A stretch of DNA of 59,233 bases from Phocaeicola coprocola DSM 17136 (GCF_000154845.1 NZ_DS981465.1:1-59233); one strand, 5' to 3'. Positions 45,301 to 54,139 are shown, numbered from the stretch's first letter. Notes: generated by a model from the letters alone, not told the origin. Program-made: numbers and translations.

Positions 45301-45551
45301 GTCTGGCTAAGAAATTCCAGTTCTACAAGAAACACAGTCTGGAACTCTCGGTCGATATATTCAACGTACTGAATATGCTGAACAAGGACTGGGGTGCAGG
45401 ACATAACTTGGGAGCTCAGAAGATTTATACCATCAAGAGCTTCGATAAGGAGAAAAAAGAGTATGTATACAATGTCAATGCAAATACCGGTGTGTCTAGT
45501 CTGAACGGTACTCCTTATCAGGTTCAGATCGGGTTGAGATATGCGTTCTGA
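42351..45551 (+). CDS. Oar-like TonB-dependent receptor with carboxypeptidase-like N-terminal domain
   Basis: A 1066-residue outer-membrane receptor with signal peptide (FFMVLLLSAGQVMAQ). Residues about 28-120 form a carboxypeptidase regulatory-like domain (VISGIVTDETGMGVIGAAIQ). The plug follows with LPVNGRNFTSLVDLSPLS and YTIDGMTAKNPTSGG, and then a barrel ending in VQIGLRYAF. Unlike SusC it has no SusD partner and the plug is of the Oar type. It lies 24 bases upstream of a glycerophosphodiester phosphodiesterase gene, so uptake linked to phosphodiester or phosphate scavenging is a possible role. The ligand is unknown. Confidence 0.9.
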   Translation: MMTTKFKRFLLFFMVLLLSAGQVMAQDNRAVISGIVTDETGMGVIGAAIQVKNESTGFNTGSITNENGEYTIKQLPLGGPYSITVTYVGYGDQKKTGYTLNQGDLLRLDFQLKEESVVMEAVEVVANSLKNTIATTGAATSVTERDLAKLPVNGRNFTSLVDLSPLSTGSSLSGQLASSTNYTIDGMTAKNPTSGGSTTSRNGVPYAISMEAIREFKVVTNQYDVTNGRAGGGTVSTVTKSGTNTLTGSAFTFARANWLSSPYDIRGNKRDNDFSTYQFGASLGGALVKDRAHFFIAWDHQADSRPLYIADIQSAADEKRYSLTTDVRDRFLQIARDKYGVSSNPQFGAFDKKQSTDAVFARLDWQINATNLLTFTDNFVNDMNNLGLGDNTSICLYETYGNVHSLNNSAMATLRSVAGPKGTNELKLQHLYTLEESMPGDELPSSNIPRAVVSNVESQIDGKTATTSIQLGGQRYCPENFYNHVLQLVDNFYYNTNKINYTFGVDMMYTHMNSRYGSETNGRFYFNGLDAFDNLEPYRYVRELYLTPDDRVKQNILNAGAYAQLQTKLFPGFELIAGLRLDNATYFNKGTFNQTVYDELGLRTDNGLSTFQVQPRLQFTWDINDKHKDIIRAGAGIFASDINNYAMINNMVFDGTRTASLDITLDKTASNYQEMLNLIRPDFPSYRKDPSTAPGAGLFNNPNVEKLSTINMNGADCKVPVIYKANLSYTHFFSDRLKMSVAGYMTLGRNNYMYVDRNMVDEPYFRIASEGNRGVYVPANTIDDKGVADWKESRKSDKVGRVLEMVSEGKVNQFAFVIDGTWRYFKDGELSFSYTWNDTKDNTSYNGNVANSATLSQMVVDDPRDLSQMSYSSNQFRHKVVVYGTAPTFWGISVGARFSGIGGTRYSLIVGGNVNGDFVDSNDLAYIYNPNDPNTPQYLKDGINNILSNPDVEESTKDYIRKSFGKVAERNGGVNGFYGTLDLRLAKKFQFYKKHSLELSVDIFNVLNMLNKDWGAGHNLGAQKIYTIKSFDKEKKEYVYNVNANTGVSSLNGTPYQVQIGLRYAF

Positions 45552-45575
45552 TAAACAAACTGAAAATAAATAACG

Positions 45576-46346
45576 ATGATTATGAAAACAAGAAATTTAC
45601 TGATGGCTTGTGCCTGTGCACTCTTTACACTGGCAGGTCAGGCTCAGACACAGGTGATCGCTCACCGCGGATTCTGGAAAGCAGAAGGTTCGGCACAGAA
45701 TTCTATTGCAGGATTGAAAAAAGCTGCCGAAGCTAAAGTGTATGGTTCTGAATTTGACGTACAGCTCACAGCCGACGGAGTGGTGGTAGTAAACCACGAT
45801 GATGCGATAGACGGACTGGTTATCGGTGAAACGGCTTACGATAAGCTGAAGGACCTGAAACTGAAGAACGGTGAGAAACTTCCTACGCTTGCCGATTATC
45901 TGGAAGCCGGAAAGAAATTGCCGGATGTACAGCTGATTCTGGAAATCAAGCCTCATAAAACAAAGGCACAGGAAGACCAGATTGCAGAAACTACTGTAAA
46001 AATGGTAAAGGAATACGGATTGGAAAAGCAGGTGGAATATATCTCATTCAGCATGAATATCTGTGAGCAGCTTGCTCGTCTTACTCCCAAATCGGAAATC
46101 GCTTACCTGAAGAGTGACATCGCTCCCAAGGACGTAAAGGCAAAGGGTGCTAATGGCATAGACTATCATTATAAAGCATTCGAAAAACATCCGGAATGGG
46201 TGAAAGAGGCTCACGAACTGGGCATGAAGGTTAATGTCTGGACTGTGAACAATGAGAAAGACATGAAAAAGATGATAGACCTGAATGTAGATTATATCAC
46301 GACCGACCAACCTTTGGAAGCTGCTGCTCTGGTGGCAGGAAAGTAA
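45576..46346 (+). CDS. Periplasmic glycerophosphodiester phosphodiesterase
   Basis: A 256-residue GDPD-family enzyme with signal peptide (LLMACACALFTLAGQAQ). The catalytic HRG occurs in VIAHRGFW, the metal-binding acidic pair in SEFDVQLTADGVVVVNHDD, and LILEIKPH provides the conserved E-x-K. WTVNNEKDMKKMIDLNVDYITTDQP is the normal C-terminal strand and helix. A second ATG six bases downstream is in frame. It should hydrolyse glycerophosphodiesters to glycerol 3-phosphate and an alcohol in the periplasm. It is in an operon with the TonB receptor, and a perfect hairpin terminator follows at 46407. Confidence 0.93.
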   Translation: MIMKTRNLLMACACALFTLAGQAQTQVIAHRGFWKAEGSAQNSIAGLKKAAEAKVYGSEFDVQLTADGVVVVNHDDAIDGLVIGETAYDKLKDLKLKNGEKLPTLADYLEAGKKLPDVQLILEIKPHKTKAQEDQIAETTVKMVKEYGLEKQVEYISFSMNICEQLARLTPKSEIAYLKSDIAPKDVKAKGANGIDYHYKAFEKHPEWVKEAHELGMKVNVWTVNNEKDMKKMIDLNVDYITTDQPLEAAALVAGK

Positions 46347-46406
46347 TGGCGGAAGCATGGATTGCTCCGATTGTAACCGATTCTAAATAATATTATCACA
46401 CACAGG

Positions 46407-46438
46407 AAATAGGGATGTAACATGACATCCCTATTTTT
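46407..46438 (+). terminator. Rho-independent terminator
   Basis: AAATAGGGATGT (46407-46418) and ACATCCCTATTT (46425-46436) form a perfect 12-bp stem with a six-base loop, then T residues. It ends the receptor/GDPD operon. Confidence 0.9.
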
Positions 46439-46466
46439 GTATCGTCAAACTAAAAGCAGAAAAACA

Positions 46467-47117
46467 ATGAAAACAACATTTGTGAAAAGCATTATTTTAG
46501 GATTGTTTGCTATGGCTTCCGTTGCAACCGTACAGGCTGAAGAGGCCGGTAAAGAGGCTGTCGGTAAAGAAAGCAGTGCTACGGTTAAGGTGCTGGTAGT
46601 AGGACTCGACAATGTCAGCTCGAACTACTTTCCTGAAAGCATGATTACTGAAGAAACGGGTATTCCGGAAGACAGTATCGGCGATACTTACAACCGGATT
46701 ATTACGGACAATATCATCCATGCAAACAAGAATAAGGAATTTGCATTTATCTCTTCAGAGAAATTTGCTGATGCAGAGAAGTTGTTGGGTAACATACAGG
46801 TGAGTGGAGAAAACGAAGAGAGTTATGCTAATGTGAGCCAGATAGACAGCCAGAATTACAAGCAGCTGCTGGACGAAGCGCATGCCGATTATGTATTGTT
46901 CCTGAACCAGCATTATTTGAAGTGGCAGGAAAAACCTTTGCGCACATTGTTCCACTTTGTGAGCTACTCGCTTTACGACAAAAACCAGAAAGAAGTGACG
47001 AAAGGTAACAATTACTTTACTTGCATGAATCTGGAAAAAGCTGACAAACTGAGCAAGGCTAGCCGCAAAAGTTCATCGAAAATTGCATCAACTATCATAA
47101 AAAGCATCGATAAATAG
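46467..47117 (+). CDS. Exported protein of unknown function
   Basis: From the ATG at 46467 the protein has 216 residues and a signal peptide (SIILGLFAMASVATVQAEEA). The open frame begins at 46422, inside the preceding terminator, so the later start is preferred. Mature features include VKVLVVGLDNVSSNYFPESM, an alternating alpha/beta pattern and a Ser/Lys-rich end (KASRKSSSKIASTIIKS). I do not recognise the family and see no catalytic motif. It stands alone between two terminators. Confidence 0.65.
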   Translation: MKTTFVKSIILGLFAMASVATVQAEEAGKEAVGKESSATVKVLVVGLDNVSSNYFPESMITEETGIPEDSIGDTYNRIITDNIIHANKNKEFAFISSEKFADAEKLLGNIQVSGENEESYANVSQIDSQNYKQLLDEAHADYVLFLNQHYLKWQEKPLRTLFHFVSYSLYDKNQKEVTKGNNYFTCMNLEKADKLSKASRKSSSKIASTIIKSIDK

Positions 47118-47158
47118 TAGGCACGATATCGAGTTTCCGAAATATACACAACAAAAAT

Positions 47159-47200
47159 GCCGCAGGTCGTACGTGGAGTATCGCCTGCGGCTCTCTTTTT
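47159..47200. terminator. Terminator hairpin between convergent units
   Basis: GCCGCAGG (47159-47166) and CCTGCGGC (47184-47191), then a T run. It serves the exported protein on the plus strand and could also end the converging export operon, though the A-rich side is weaker. Confidence 0.7.
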
Positions 47201-47228
47201 ATATAGACGTATATCGTTTCGGGTTGTA

Positions 47229-48548
47229 TTACAGCGTAAGTGGAATACCCCGGTAGAAATCGAGTATCTTGGTGCGGAACAGGTAGTCGTATTTGGCCTG
47301 AAGACGGTCGGATACGGCTTTCATCCAGGCCGTACGCGATTCGTTGTACTCCGTAGCGTTTGCCTTGCCGTTGGTGTACTTCTCTTTCATCAGCAGGAAG
47401 GAAGCCTGTGCCGCTTCGTCGGCAGTAAGGCTGCTCTGATACTGGGTTTCGGCATTGACGGCATTGTAGTACGCCTGCTGTATTTCTTTGTAGAGGTTCT
47501 TTTTACTTTCCTCCAGTTGCCAGTAGTATGTATGTTGCTGGATACGGGCGCTGCGTACGCGGTTACGGGTTTCAAAACGGTTGAAGATTGGAACGCTGAG
47601 CGAGAAACCGATATACTGGCTGAAGTTGTCGCGCAACTGTGAACCGAAATTACCGTTCTCCATGTCCGAGACATTATAGAAATTGGTACTGATACCTGCT
47701 CCGAAGCTGAGTTGCGGATAATAGGCTCCCTTAGCCATGCGGATGCTCTTTTCTGCTCCCTCCAGCCGGTACTGTGCTGCCTTGACGGAAGGTTTGGTCA
47801 GAACCGCTTCGGCATATACCTCGGCCGGTGATGTCTGTATCTTGAGGCCGGCAATGGAGTCGGTAGCCGGTGATACGATAGCGAAATCATCGGGAGAGGG
47901 AAGCTCCAGCAGCTGGCTCAGGTCGAGCAGCGAAAGACGCCGGTTGTTTTCCGCCTGTACGGCTGATAGTTCGTCTTGTGCCACACGAGCCTTGGCTTCA
48001 TACCACTCGGCTTGCGAAGCCTTTCCGTTTTTGTAGAAAGCTGTTTTCTGCTCCAGCATTTCCTTGCTCAGCGCAAGCTGTTCGTTGGCTACTTTCACCA
48101 GTTCTTCATTGAAAAGCACTTGCAGGTAGGCCGAAGCTACCTGTATGCTGATATCTTCTTTGGCTTTGTTCAGGTCTTCCATAGCCGCTTGCAGATTCAG
48201 TTTCGAGAGTGCTACGTTGTTTATTTTCTGAAGTCCGCTGAACAGTGGAATGCTGGTGCTCAGGTTCAGTCCCGTATTTTGGGTGTTGAGGCTCTGATAG
48301 GTATTGTCTGCCTGAAGACTCCGGCCGAAATTGAATGAGTGCGATGCGCTTCCGTTCAAGTCGGGCAGGAAGCTGTTTTTGGCTGTGCTCAACTCTACTT
48401 TACTCTGCTCGCGCTGGGCTTCCTGTAGCTTGATGGTCAGATTGTTTGCAATGGCATGGTCGATACATTGCTTCAAGTCCCATTTCTGCTGGGCATAAGC
48501 CGGCATTGTGACAACGGAAGCTATGATAAATAATTGTTTCAGTTTCAT
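47229..48548 (-). CDS. TolC-family outer-membrane efflux protein
   Basis: A 439-residue outer-membrane factor with signal peptide (LFIIASVVTMPAYAQ). The two long-helix repeats of the OEP family are seen around LKQCIDHAIANNLTIKLQEA and the corresponding ALASNPSVKAAQYRLE-type segment near residue 245. It forms the exit duct for the adaptor and permeases encoded upstream on the same strand. It is the last gene of the five-gene operon 47229-52944 and lies 13 bases after the adaptor gene. Confidence 0.92.
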   Translation of the reverse strand: MKLKQLFIIASVVTMPAYAQQKWDLKQCIDHAIANNLTIKLQEAQREQSKVELSTAKNSFLPDLNGSASHSFNFGRSLQADNTYQSLNTQNTGLNLSTSIPLFSGLQKINNVALSKLNLQAAMEDLNKAKEDISIQVASAYLQVLFNEELVKVANEQLALSKEMLEQKTAFYKNGKASQAEWYEAKARVAQDELSAVQAENNRRLSLLDLSQLLELPSPDDFAIVSPATDSIAGLKIQTSPAEVYAEAVLTKPSVKAAQYRLEGAEKSIRMAKGAYYPQLSFGAGISTNFYNVSDMENGNFGSQLRDNFSQYIGFSLSVPIFNRFETRNRVRSARIQQHTYYWQLEESKKNLYKEIQQAYYNAVNAETQYQSSLTADEAAQASFLLMKEKYTNGKANATEYNESRTAWMKAVSDRLQAKYDYLFRTKILDFYRGIPLTL

Positions 48549-48561
48549 GATTGCATAAAGA

Positions 48562-49659
48562 TTAGTCTTCGTGTTTCAGTCCGCGGACAAGTTCGCCGGC
48601 GCTGACACCTTGTTTGATTTCCATTTTGATTCCGTCGCTGATACCGGTTTTGACAGCACGGCGTACGAACTTCTGTAGCGGAACACTGTCGGTCAGTACG
48701 TAGACAAAGGCAGAATCTCCCGAAAATTCCAGTGTGCTTTCCGGTACAGCCAGCACATTATCTGCACGCTGAAGCTCCATTTCGGCATTGGCACTGTAGC
48801 CCGAACGGATGGTGACACTGTCGGGAACGGTAATGGCTGCCTTGATTTCAAACTGGTTGGCTCCGTTGTTTTCTACGCTCTTGGGCGAGATATATTCCAG
48901 TATGGCATCGAATTTCATGTTCTGCAAGGCTCCCAGAGTGATCTTTACGGGGATTCCCTCACGGATATGTCCTACTTCCGTTTCGTCTACGTTGCCGCGG
49001 AAAATCAGGTCGCTCATATCGGCTACGGTAGCGATGGTCGTACCGTCGTTGAATGTGTTACTCATGATAACCGAGTTTCCCACCTTGACAGGTACGTCCA
49101 GTATCAGACCGTCGATGGTAGAACGGATAAGAGTGCTGCTGAACGAAGCACTGTTTTTGGTGATACCTTCTTTTACAATCTCCAGATTATCTTTGGCTGC
49201 CTGAATCTCTTCACGTGCCTGACGGGCAGCCAGCAGTGTCTTTTCGTATTCCTCGTTGCTTACCAGCTTATCGTTGTAAAGCTTTTCCATACGTGTCAGG
49301 TCGGTTTCTGCCTGACGTCCGTTCATTTCTGCCAGGCGGACACGGCTTTCGGCAGAGTTCAGTTGTCCCAGTTCGGGGATAACCTTTACTTTGGCTATGA
49401 TTTCACCTTTCTTTACTTTCTCGCCCGCTTCTTTGTATACTTCGGCAATGATACCCGAAATCTGCGGCTTGATCTGTACCTCGTCGCGCGGTTCAATCTT
49501 TCCCGTTGCTACGGTAGTCTGTACCAGATTGGTGGTTTCTACTTTCTGAATGTCGTACTTCGTGTCTTTAGGCTGTGACTTCTGATACAGGAAAACGAAT
49601 GTTCCTATAAATATCAGTGCGATGAGCACCAATATGCCTATTTTGATATACTTCTTCAT
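48562..49659 (-). CDS. Periplasmic adaptor (membrane fusion protein), MacA/HlyD type
   Basis: A 365-residue adaptor with an N-terminal membrane anchor (IGILVLIALIFIGTFVFLY). The biotinyl-lipoyl halves are visible in VATGKIEPRDEVQIKPQISG and STIDGLILDVPVKVGNSV, separated by a coiled coil at about 100-165 (NSAESRVRLAEMNGRQAETD onward). A beta-barrel domain and a membrane-proximal domain follow. It should connect the two FtsX-type permeases with the TolC-type channel. The permease gene upstream ends 50 bases before its start. Confidence 0.92.
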   Translation of the reverse strand: MKKYIKIGILVLIALIFIGTFVFLYQKSQPKDTKYDIQKVETTNLVQTTVATGKIEPRDEVQIKPQISGIIAEVYKEAGEKVKKGEIIAKVKVIPELGQLNSAESRVRLAEMNGRQAETDLTRMEKLYNDKLVSNEEYEKTLLAARQAREEIQAAKDNLEIVKEGITKNSASFSSTLIRSTIDGLILDVPVKVGNSVIMSNTFNDGTTIATVADMSDLIFRGNVDETEVGHIREGIPVKITLGALQNMKFDAILEYISPKSVENNGANQFEIKAAITVPDSVTIRSGYSANAEMELQRADNVLAVPESTLEFSGDSAFVYVLTDSVPLQKFVRRAVKTGISDGIKMEIKQGVSAGELVRGLKHED

Positions 49660-49709
49660 ATAAATTGGTTTATGTTTTTATTTCTTCATTACTAACAGCA
49701 GGTAAGCGT

Positions 49710-50954
49710 TTATTCGTCGCGTATCGCCTCTATCGGTTTGATAGCCATGGCACGGTAAGCAGGTATCAGTCCTGCAAGCAGTCCCAGAACAACGAGCAGG
49801 ATGCAAGCTCCGACAGCCTGCCAGAAACTGATAAGGAAATGTGCCGGAAGTCCTGGTTCTGAAGTGGCCGTTTCTACGATGTTGAGCAGGAAGACGGCAA
49901 ACGATATGCCCGCCATACCGGCCAGCGTAGTAAGTACCATACTTTCCAGCAGAATCTGTTGCAGAATGTCGTCGGGACGTGCACCGATGGCGCGGCGGAT
50001 ACCGATTTCAGTTGTTCGTTCCTTGACGGTTATCATCATGATATTGCTGACTCCGATGGCTCCGGCGAGCAGTGTACCCAGTCCTACGAGCCATCCCAGC
50101 ATCCGGATGCCCGTAAACAGGTTGTCCATCATGCTGAACATTGCTTCCGCATTTACACGGATGACTGCCTGTTCGTCGTCGGGATGAATGGCGTGTGCCA
50201 GCTTGATGGTACGTTCCACATCCTTTTCCACCTGACTGATGGAATATCCTTTCTTGGCTGTATATCCCAGCATGTCGATTTGCTTCCCACGGTTATAGTT
50301 CTGCTGCATGGTGGTGAACGGGATAACCACCGAGGTTTCCGACTGTCCGTTGACCGACATGTTGCCTGTAGCCTCGTTTACACCTACTACACGGTAATAG
50401 ATGCCATTTATCTCGATGAATTGTCCGCACGGATTGTCTTTCTTGGGAAAGAGCGTTTCGTAGATACGCTTCCCGATGACGCACACCTTCCGGCGGTCGC
50501 GTATGTCGGTTTCGTTCAGCGAACGTCCCATACGGATAATCGGTTCTTCTATCTTGTCGTATTCCGGATAAAGTCCTTTCAGGGTTCCCGACAGCGTGTA
50601 TTCCTCGCGTACGATATTTACTCCCCATTGTGCGATGGTGGCAGTCACCACATCGATGCCTGGCACAGAGTTGCGTATGCGTTCCACATCCTGATTTTCC
50701 ATGTTCCACCCCCTTCCCTGCTGAAAACCCTTGTAGGCTTTCGAGGTCTTGTTTGTCGCCATAAAGCCGGAATTGGTGGCGAATCCCTGAAACTGGCGTG
50801 AAAGCATGTCCTGCATACCCTGAGCTCCGCCCATGAGGGCAACCAGCATGAATATTCCCCAAAAGATACCGAAGGCAGTAAGCACGCTTCGTGTCTTGTT
50901 ACGTGTAATGGTAAGGAGGATTTCCTCCCAGGTGTCAAAATCTACTCTTCTCAT
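49710..50954 (-). CDS. MacB-type ABC transporter permease
   Basis: A 414-residue permease with the MacB/FtsX plan: a membrane helix near residues 22-45 (SVLTAFGIFWGIFMLVALMG), a large periplasmic domain to about 280, and three C-terminal helices with the conserved MMITVKERTTEIGIRRAIGA coupling loop. Unlike Escherichia coli MacB the ATPase is a separate protein (52225-52944). Its start is one base after the stop of the preceding permease gene. The two permeases probably act as a heterodimer. Confidence 0.92.
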   Translation of the reverse strand: MRRVDFDTWEEILLTITRNKTRSVLTAFGIFWGIFMLVALMGGAQGMQDMLSRQFQGFATNSGFMATNKTSKAYKGFQQGRGWNMENQDVERIRNSVPGIDVVTATIAQWGVNIVREEYTLSGTLKGLYPEYDKIEEPIIRMGRSLNETDIRDRRKVCVIGKRIYETLFPKKDNPCGQFIEINGIYYRVVGVNEATGNMSVNGQSETSVVIPFTTMQQNYNRGKQIDMLGYTAKKGYSISQVEKDVERTIKLAHAIHPDDEQAVIRVNAEAMFSMMDNLFTGIRMLGWLVGLGTLLAGAIGVSNIMMITVKERTTEIGIRRAIGARPDDILQQILLESMVLTTLAGMAGISFAVFLLNIVETATSEPGLPAHFLISFWQAVGACILLVVLGLLAGLIPAYRAMAIKPIEAIRDE

Positions 50955-50955
50955 G

Positions 50956-52206
50956 TCAGTCTGCTCTTAATGCTTCAATAGGACGGATACGGGCTGCCTT
51001 ACGTGCCGGAAAGAGTCCGGCAAGCGTGCCGGCGATTATCAGTGTGAGTGTGGCCTGAACAGCTATGCTGAGGTCTACTGTCGGGTTTTCGAAAACCGTT
51101 ACGCTGAACACACCCGCATCGACGGTCTGTCTGCCTGCTATCTGATTCATATATTCTGTGACGGCAATGCCTGCCACCATGCCGATATAGCCGAAAAAAG
51201 TAGTGATGGCCACACTCTCCGAGATAATGAGCCACAGGATAGACATCGGTTTGGCTCCCAGAGCTTTCCGGATGCCGAACTCGTGGGTACGTTCGCGTAC
51301 GGTGATAAGCATGATATTGCTTACCCCCACGATGCCGCTCAGCAGGGTGAATATACCGATTACCCAGATAGCTATGTGCAGCATACGGGCTGCCGATTCT
51401 TGCTGGAGATATTGAGTGAAGCGGTTCCACATCCAGATGGCACTCTGGTCGGTAGGATCGAAGTTTTTGTGGAGCCCCATGGCACGGCGGTAGCTCTGCT
51501 CGAATTTCTCATTGGTGACTTCGTCTGTCAGCCCTTGCGTAGTGAATGTCAGGTTGTCTATACTGTCGCCCTTGCCGTATACAAGCTGAAGTGTCGTGAA
51601 GGGAACAAGTGCCGAGGGCGAGAAACTGTTCTGGTCGGTGTAGATGCCTATTACCTGATAGGCCACTCCTTGTACATCGATATACTTTCCTATCGCCTGG
51701 GTACGTGGAAACAGCATCTTGACAGTCTTTTCGTGCAGTACGATCATCTTCCGGCGTTCCTTCATGTCGCGGTCGTTGATGAAACGTCCCTGTTTCAGTT
51801 TTACAGCTTCCAGTTCCGTATAGTTGGGAAAGACGCCCTCCAGCGAAATGGAAACGTGTTCCTTGCCGAAGGTGAGGATGGCGTCGCTCTTGCTGATGCT
51901 GGCTCCGGTGGTGATGACTTTATCGGGAAAAGCCTCTGCGGTAAGCTGAAGATCGCTTTCATTCAGCGAGAGTCTTCGGCCTTCTTTCAGTCCGTTGAAC
52001 GGTTTCGATGTATATCCCGGATAAATTTTGATAGAGTTCATTTTCATGTTCTGCGATTGTCCCTCGAAAGCATGGATAAGTCCGTTTCCTGCCCCCAGCA
52101 ATACAATCAGCATGAAAATTCCCCATGCTACGGAAAATCCCGTCAGTATGGTGCGCAGCTTGTTGCGCATGATGGTTCCGTATATTTCCTGTATCAAGTC
52201 GGTCAT
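50956..52206 (-). CDS. MacB-type ABC transporter permease, partner subunit
   Basis: A 416-residue permease related to the one at 49710-50954. It has an N-terminal helix (TILTGFSVAWGIFMLIVLLG), a periplasmic MacB-like domain and three C-terminal helices with MLITVRERTHEFGIRKALGA. The order ATPase, permease, permease, adaptor, TolC is common for Bacteroides export operons that secrete peptides, lipids or antimicrobial compounds. The substrate cannot be deduced. It begins 18 bases after the ATPase gene. Confidence 0.92.
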   Translation of the reverse strand: MTDLIQEIYGTIMRNKLRTILTGFSVAWGIFMLIVLLGAGNGLIHAFEGQSQNMKMNSIKIYPGYTSKPFNGLKEGRRLSLNESDLQLTAEAFPDKVITTGASISKSDAILTFGKEHVSISLEGVFPNYTELEAVKLKQGRFINDRDMKERRKMIVLHEKTVKMLFPRTQAIGKYIDVQGVAYQVIGIYTDQNSFSPSALVPFTTLQLVYGKGDSIDNLTFTTQGLTDEVTNEKFEQSYRRAMGLHKNFDPTDQSAIWMWNRFTQYLQQESAARMLHIAIWVIGIFTLLSGIVGVSNIMLITVRERTHEFGIRKALGAKPMSILWLIISESVAITTFFGYIGMVAGIAVTEYMNQIAGRQTVDAGVFSVTVFENPTVDLSIAVQATLTLIIAGTLAGLFPARKAARIRPIEALRAD

Positions 52207-52224
52207 GGCTGGTTCTGTGTGCGT

Positions 52225-52944
52225 TTATTTCATAAATCCGTTCTTGCCGAAAGGAGATGCATTGTGGTCGATGTTGTCTTCTATCCGTTCTATCACTCCG
52301 TCTTTGATGTGGATGATTTTGTTGGTCTGGTTGGCTACTCCGCTTTCGTGCGTCACAACCACGATGGTCAGTCCTTCTTTGTCGTGCAGCTCCTTCAGGA
52401 TGTTCATTACCTCTACCGACGTCTTGCTGTCGAGTGCACCCGTAGGTTCGTCGGCAAGGATAATCTGAGGTTTCGATATCAGTGCCCGGGCTATGGCCAC
52501 ACGCTGCTTCTGTCCGCCCGAAAGCTCGTTGGGCAGGTGGTGTGCCCATTCCTTCAGTCCCAGCTTGTCGAGATACTCCATAGCCAGTTCGTTTCTTTTC
52601 TTTCTGCCCACTCCCTGATAAAACAGCGGCAGTGCCACATTTTCCATGGCATTCTTAAACGAAATCAGGTTGAACGACTGAAAGATGAATCCGATCATGC
52701 GGTTCCGGTATTCCGCCGCACGGGTTTCGTTCAGATTTTTTATTAACACATCGTTCAGGTAATACTCGCCCGAATCGTAGTTGTCGAGAATTCCTAATAT
52801 ATTTAGTAAGGTAGACTTTCCCGATCCGGAGGCCCCCATAATAGAAACGAATTCACCTTTCTCGATGCGGAGATCTATGCCTTTCAGCACGTGTAGCGGT
52901 GCTCCGTTGTGATATGTCTTGTTGATGCCTTGTAAGCGTATCAT
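52225..52944 (-). CDS. ABC transporter ATP-binding protein, MacB/LolD type
   Basis: A 239-residue ATPase with Walker A GASGSGKST near residues 37-45, the signature LSGGQKQRVAIARAL near 141, Walker B IILADEPTGALD near 160-171, and an H-loop in VTHES. The N-terminus (IRLQGINKTYHNGAPLHVLKG) is typical of the MacB/LolD branch, which powers FtsX-type permeases. It is the first gene of the export operon. No convincing promoter box was located in the 150 bases between it and the divergent ROK gene on this strand. Confidence 0.95.
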   Translation of the reverse strand: MIRLQGINKTYHNGAPLHVLKGIDLRIEKGEFVSIMGASGSGKSTLLNILGILDNYDSGEYYLNDVLIKNLNETRAAEYRNRMIGFIFQSFNLISFKNAMENVALPLFYQGVGRKKRNELAMEYLDKLGLKEWAHHLPNELSGGQKQRVAIARALISKPQIILADEPTGALDSKTSVEVMNILKELHDKEGLTIVVVTHESGVANQTNKIIHIKDGVIERIEDNIDHNASPFGKNGFMK

Positions 52945-53034
52945 GATTAAGATTGATTTGTGTCAGGTTACGTGTCGTTAGACGCGGCTAAGATATAAAA
53001 AGTTACACAAGGGTTGAATAAACTTATAAAAAAA

Positions 53035-53066
53035 TTTGTTCGGTTTTCTCCGATTGCGTACATTTG
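53035..53066 (+). promoter_or_regulatory. Consensus promoter of the ROK gene
   Basis: TTTG (53035-53038), 20 bases, TACATTTG (53059-53066): a full match to the Bacteroides promoter consensus, 33 bases before the first ATG. Confidence 0.72.
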
Positions 53067-53099
53067 CCACATATAACTAACCTTTAACAATTTAATGTC

Positions 53100-54074
53100 A
53101 TGACAATAAATATGGAAAAACCCTACGTAGTGGGAATGGACATCGGTGGTACTAATACTGTTTTCGGAGTAGTAGATTCTCGTGGTAATGTATTGGCTTC
53201 CGATTCTGTAAAAACACAGCAGTACGCTGAAGTAAGCGAATATGTGGACGCTGTATGCAAGAAGCTTCTTCCGTTGCTCCAGCAGTTTGGCGGTGCAGAA
53301 AAGATTAAAGGTGTGGGAGTAGGTGCTCCTAACGGTAACTATTATAGTGGAACAATCGAATTTGCTCCGAACTTGCCATGGAAGGGAGTTATTCCTTTGG
53401 CTGCTATGTTCGAAGAACGTCTGGGTGTTCCTACAGCGCTTACAAACGATGCAAATGCGGCGGCTATCGGTGAAATGACATACGGTGCAGCACGCGGTCT
53501 GAAAGATTTTATCATGATTACATTGGGTACAGGTGTAGGTAGCGGTATCGTTATCAACGGTCAGCTGGTTTACGGTCATGATGGTTTTGCTGGTGAACTT
53601 GGTCATGTTGTTGTTGATCCGGCAGGACGTCAGTGCGGATGCGGACGTAAAGGATGTCTGGAAACTTACTGCTCGGCTACAGGTGTGGCACGTACAGCTC
53701 GCGAATTCCTTGTTGCACGTTCTGAACCAAGCTTGTTGAGAAACATCCCGTCAGAAGAAATCCAGTCTAAAGATGTTTACGATGCAGCTGTAAAAGGCGA
53801 TAAGCTGGCTTTGGAAATTTTCGAATTTACCGGTAAAGTTTTGGGTACTGCATTGGCTAACTTCGTTGCATTCTCTAGCCCTGAAGCAATCATTCTCTTC
53901 GGTGGTCTGGCTAAGTCGGGTGACTATATCATGAAGCCTATCCAGAAAGCATTGGAAGAAAATGTATTGAATATCTATAAAGGAAAAACAAAATTGCTTC
54001 TTTCTCAGTTGAAAGATGCTGATGCTGCCGTACTCGGAGCTAGTGCTTTGGGATGGGAAGTAAGAGAATCATAA
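53100..54074 (+). CDS. ROK-family sugar kinase, probable glucokinase
   Basis: A 324-residue ROK protein. The ATP-binding DIGGTNTVFGVVD is at residues about 14-26, N-D-A-N-A-A-A provides the catalytic aspartate region, and GTGVGSGIVINGQLVYG leads into the E-L-G-H sugar/zinc segment. Zinc ligands are in CGCGRKGCLE. There is no N-terminal HTH, so it is a kinase rather than a ROK repressor. It should phosphorylate glucose or a related hexose with ATP in the cytoplasm. An ATG 12 bases downstream is an alternative start. It is transcribed alone from a consensus promoter. Confidence 0.92.
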   Translation: MTINMEKPYVVGMDIGGTNTVFGVVDSRGNVLASDSVKTQQYAEVSEYVDAVCKKLLPLLQQFGGAEKIKGVGVGAPNGNYYSGTIEFAPNLPWKGVIPLAAMFEERLGVPTALTNDANAAAIGEMTYGAARGLKDFIMITLGTGVGSGIVINGQLVYGHDGFAGELGHVVVDPAGRQCGCGRKGCLETYCSATGVARTAREFLVARSEPSLLRNIPSEEIQSKDVYDAAVKGDKLALEIFEFTGKVLGTALANFVAFSSPEAIILFGGLAKSGDYIMKPIQKALEENVLNIYKGKTKLLLSQLKDADAAVLGASALGWEVRES

Positions 54075-54105
54075 GATAGAATATTTTGTATTTTAGCATA
54101 TTTGG

Positions 54106-54139
54106 GGTCCGGAAGTCGTGAGATTTCCGGGCTTTTTTT
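54106..54139 (+). terminator. Rho-independent terminator of the ROK gene
   Basis: GTCCGGAA pairs with TTCCGGGC, one pair being G-U, followed by seven T. Confidence 0.85.

Noticed and set aside
50293..50862. Secondary frames inside the MacB-type permease genes
   Set aside because: They are out-of-frame shadows of well-defined permease genes.
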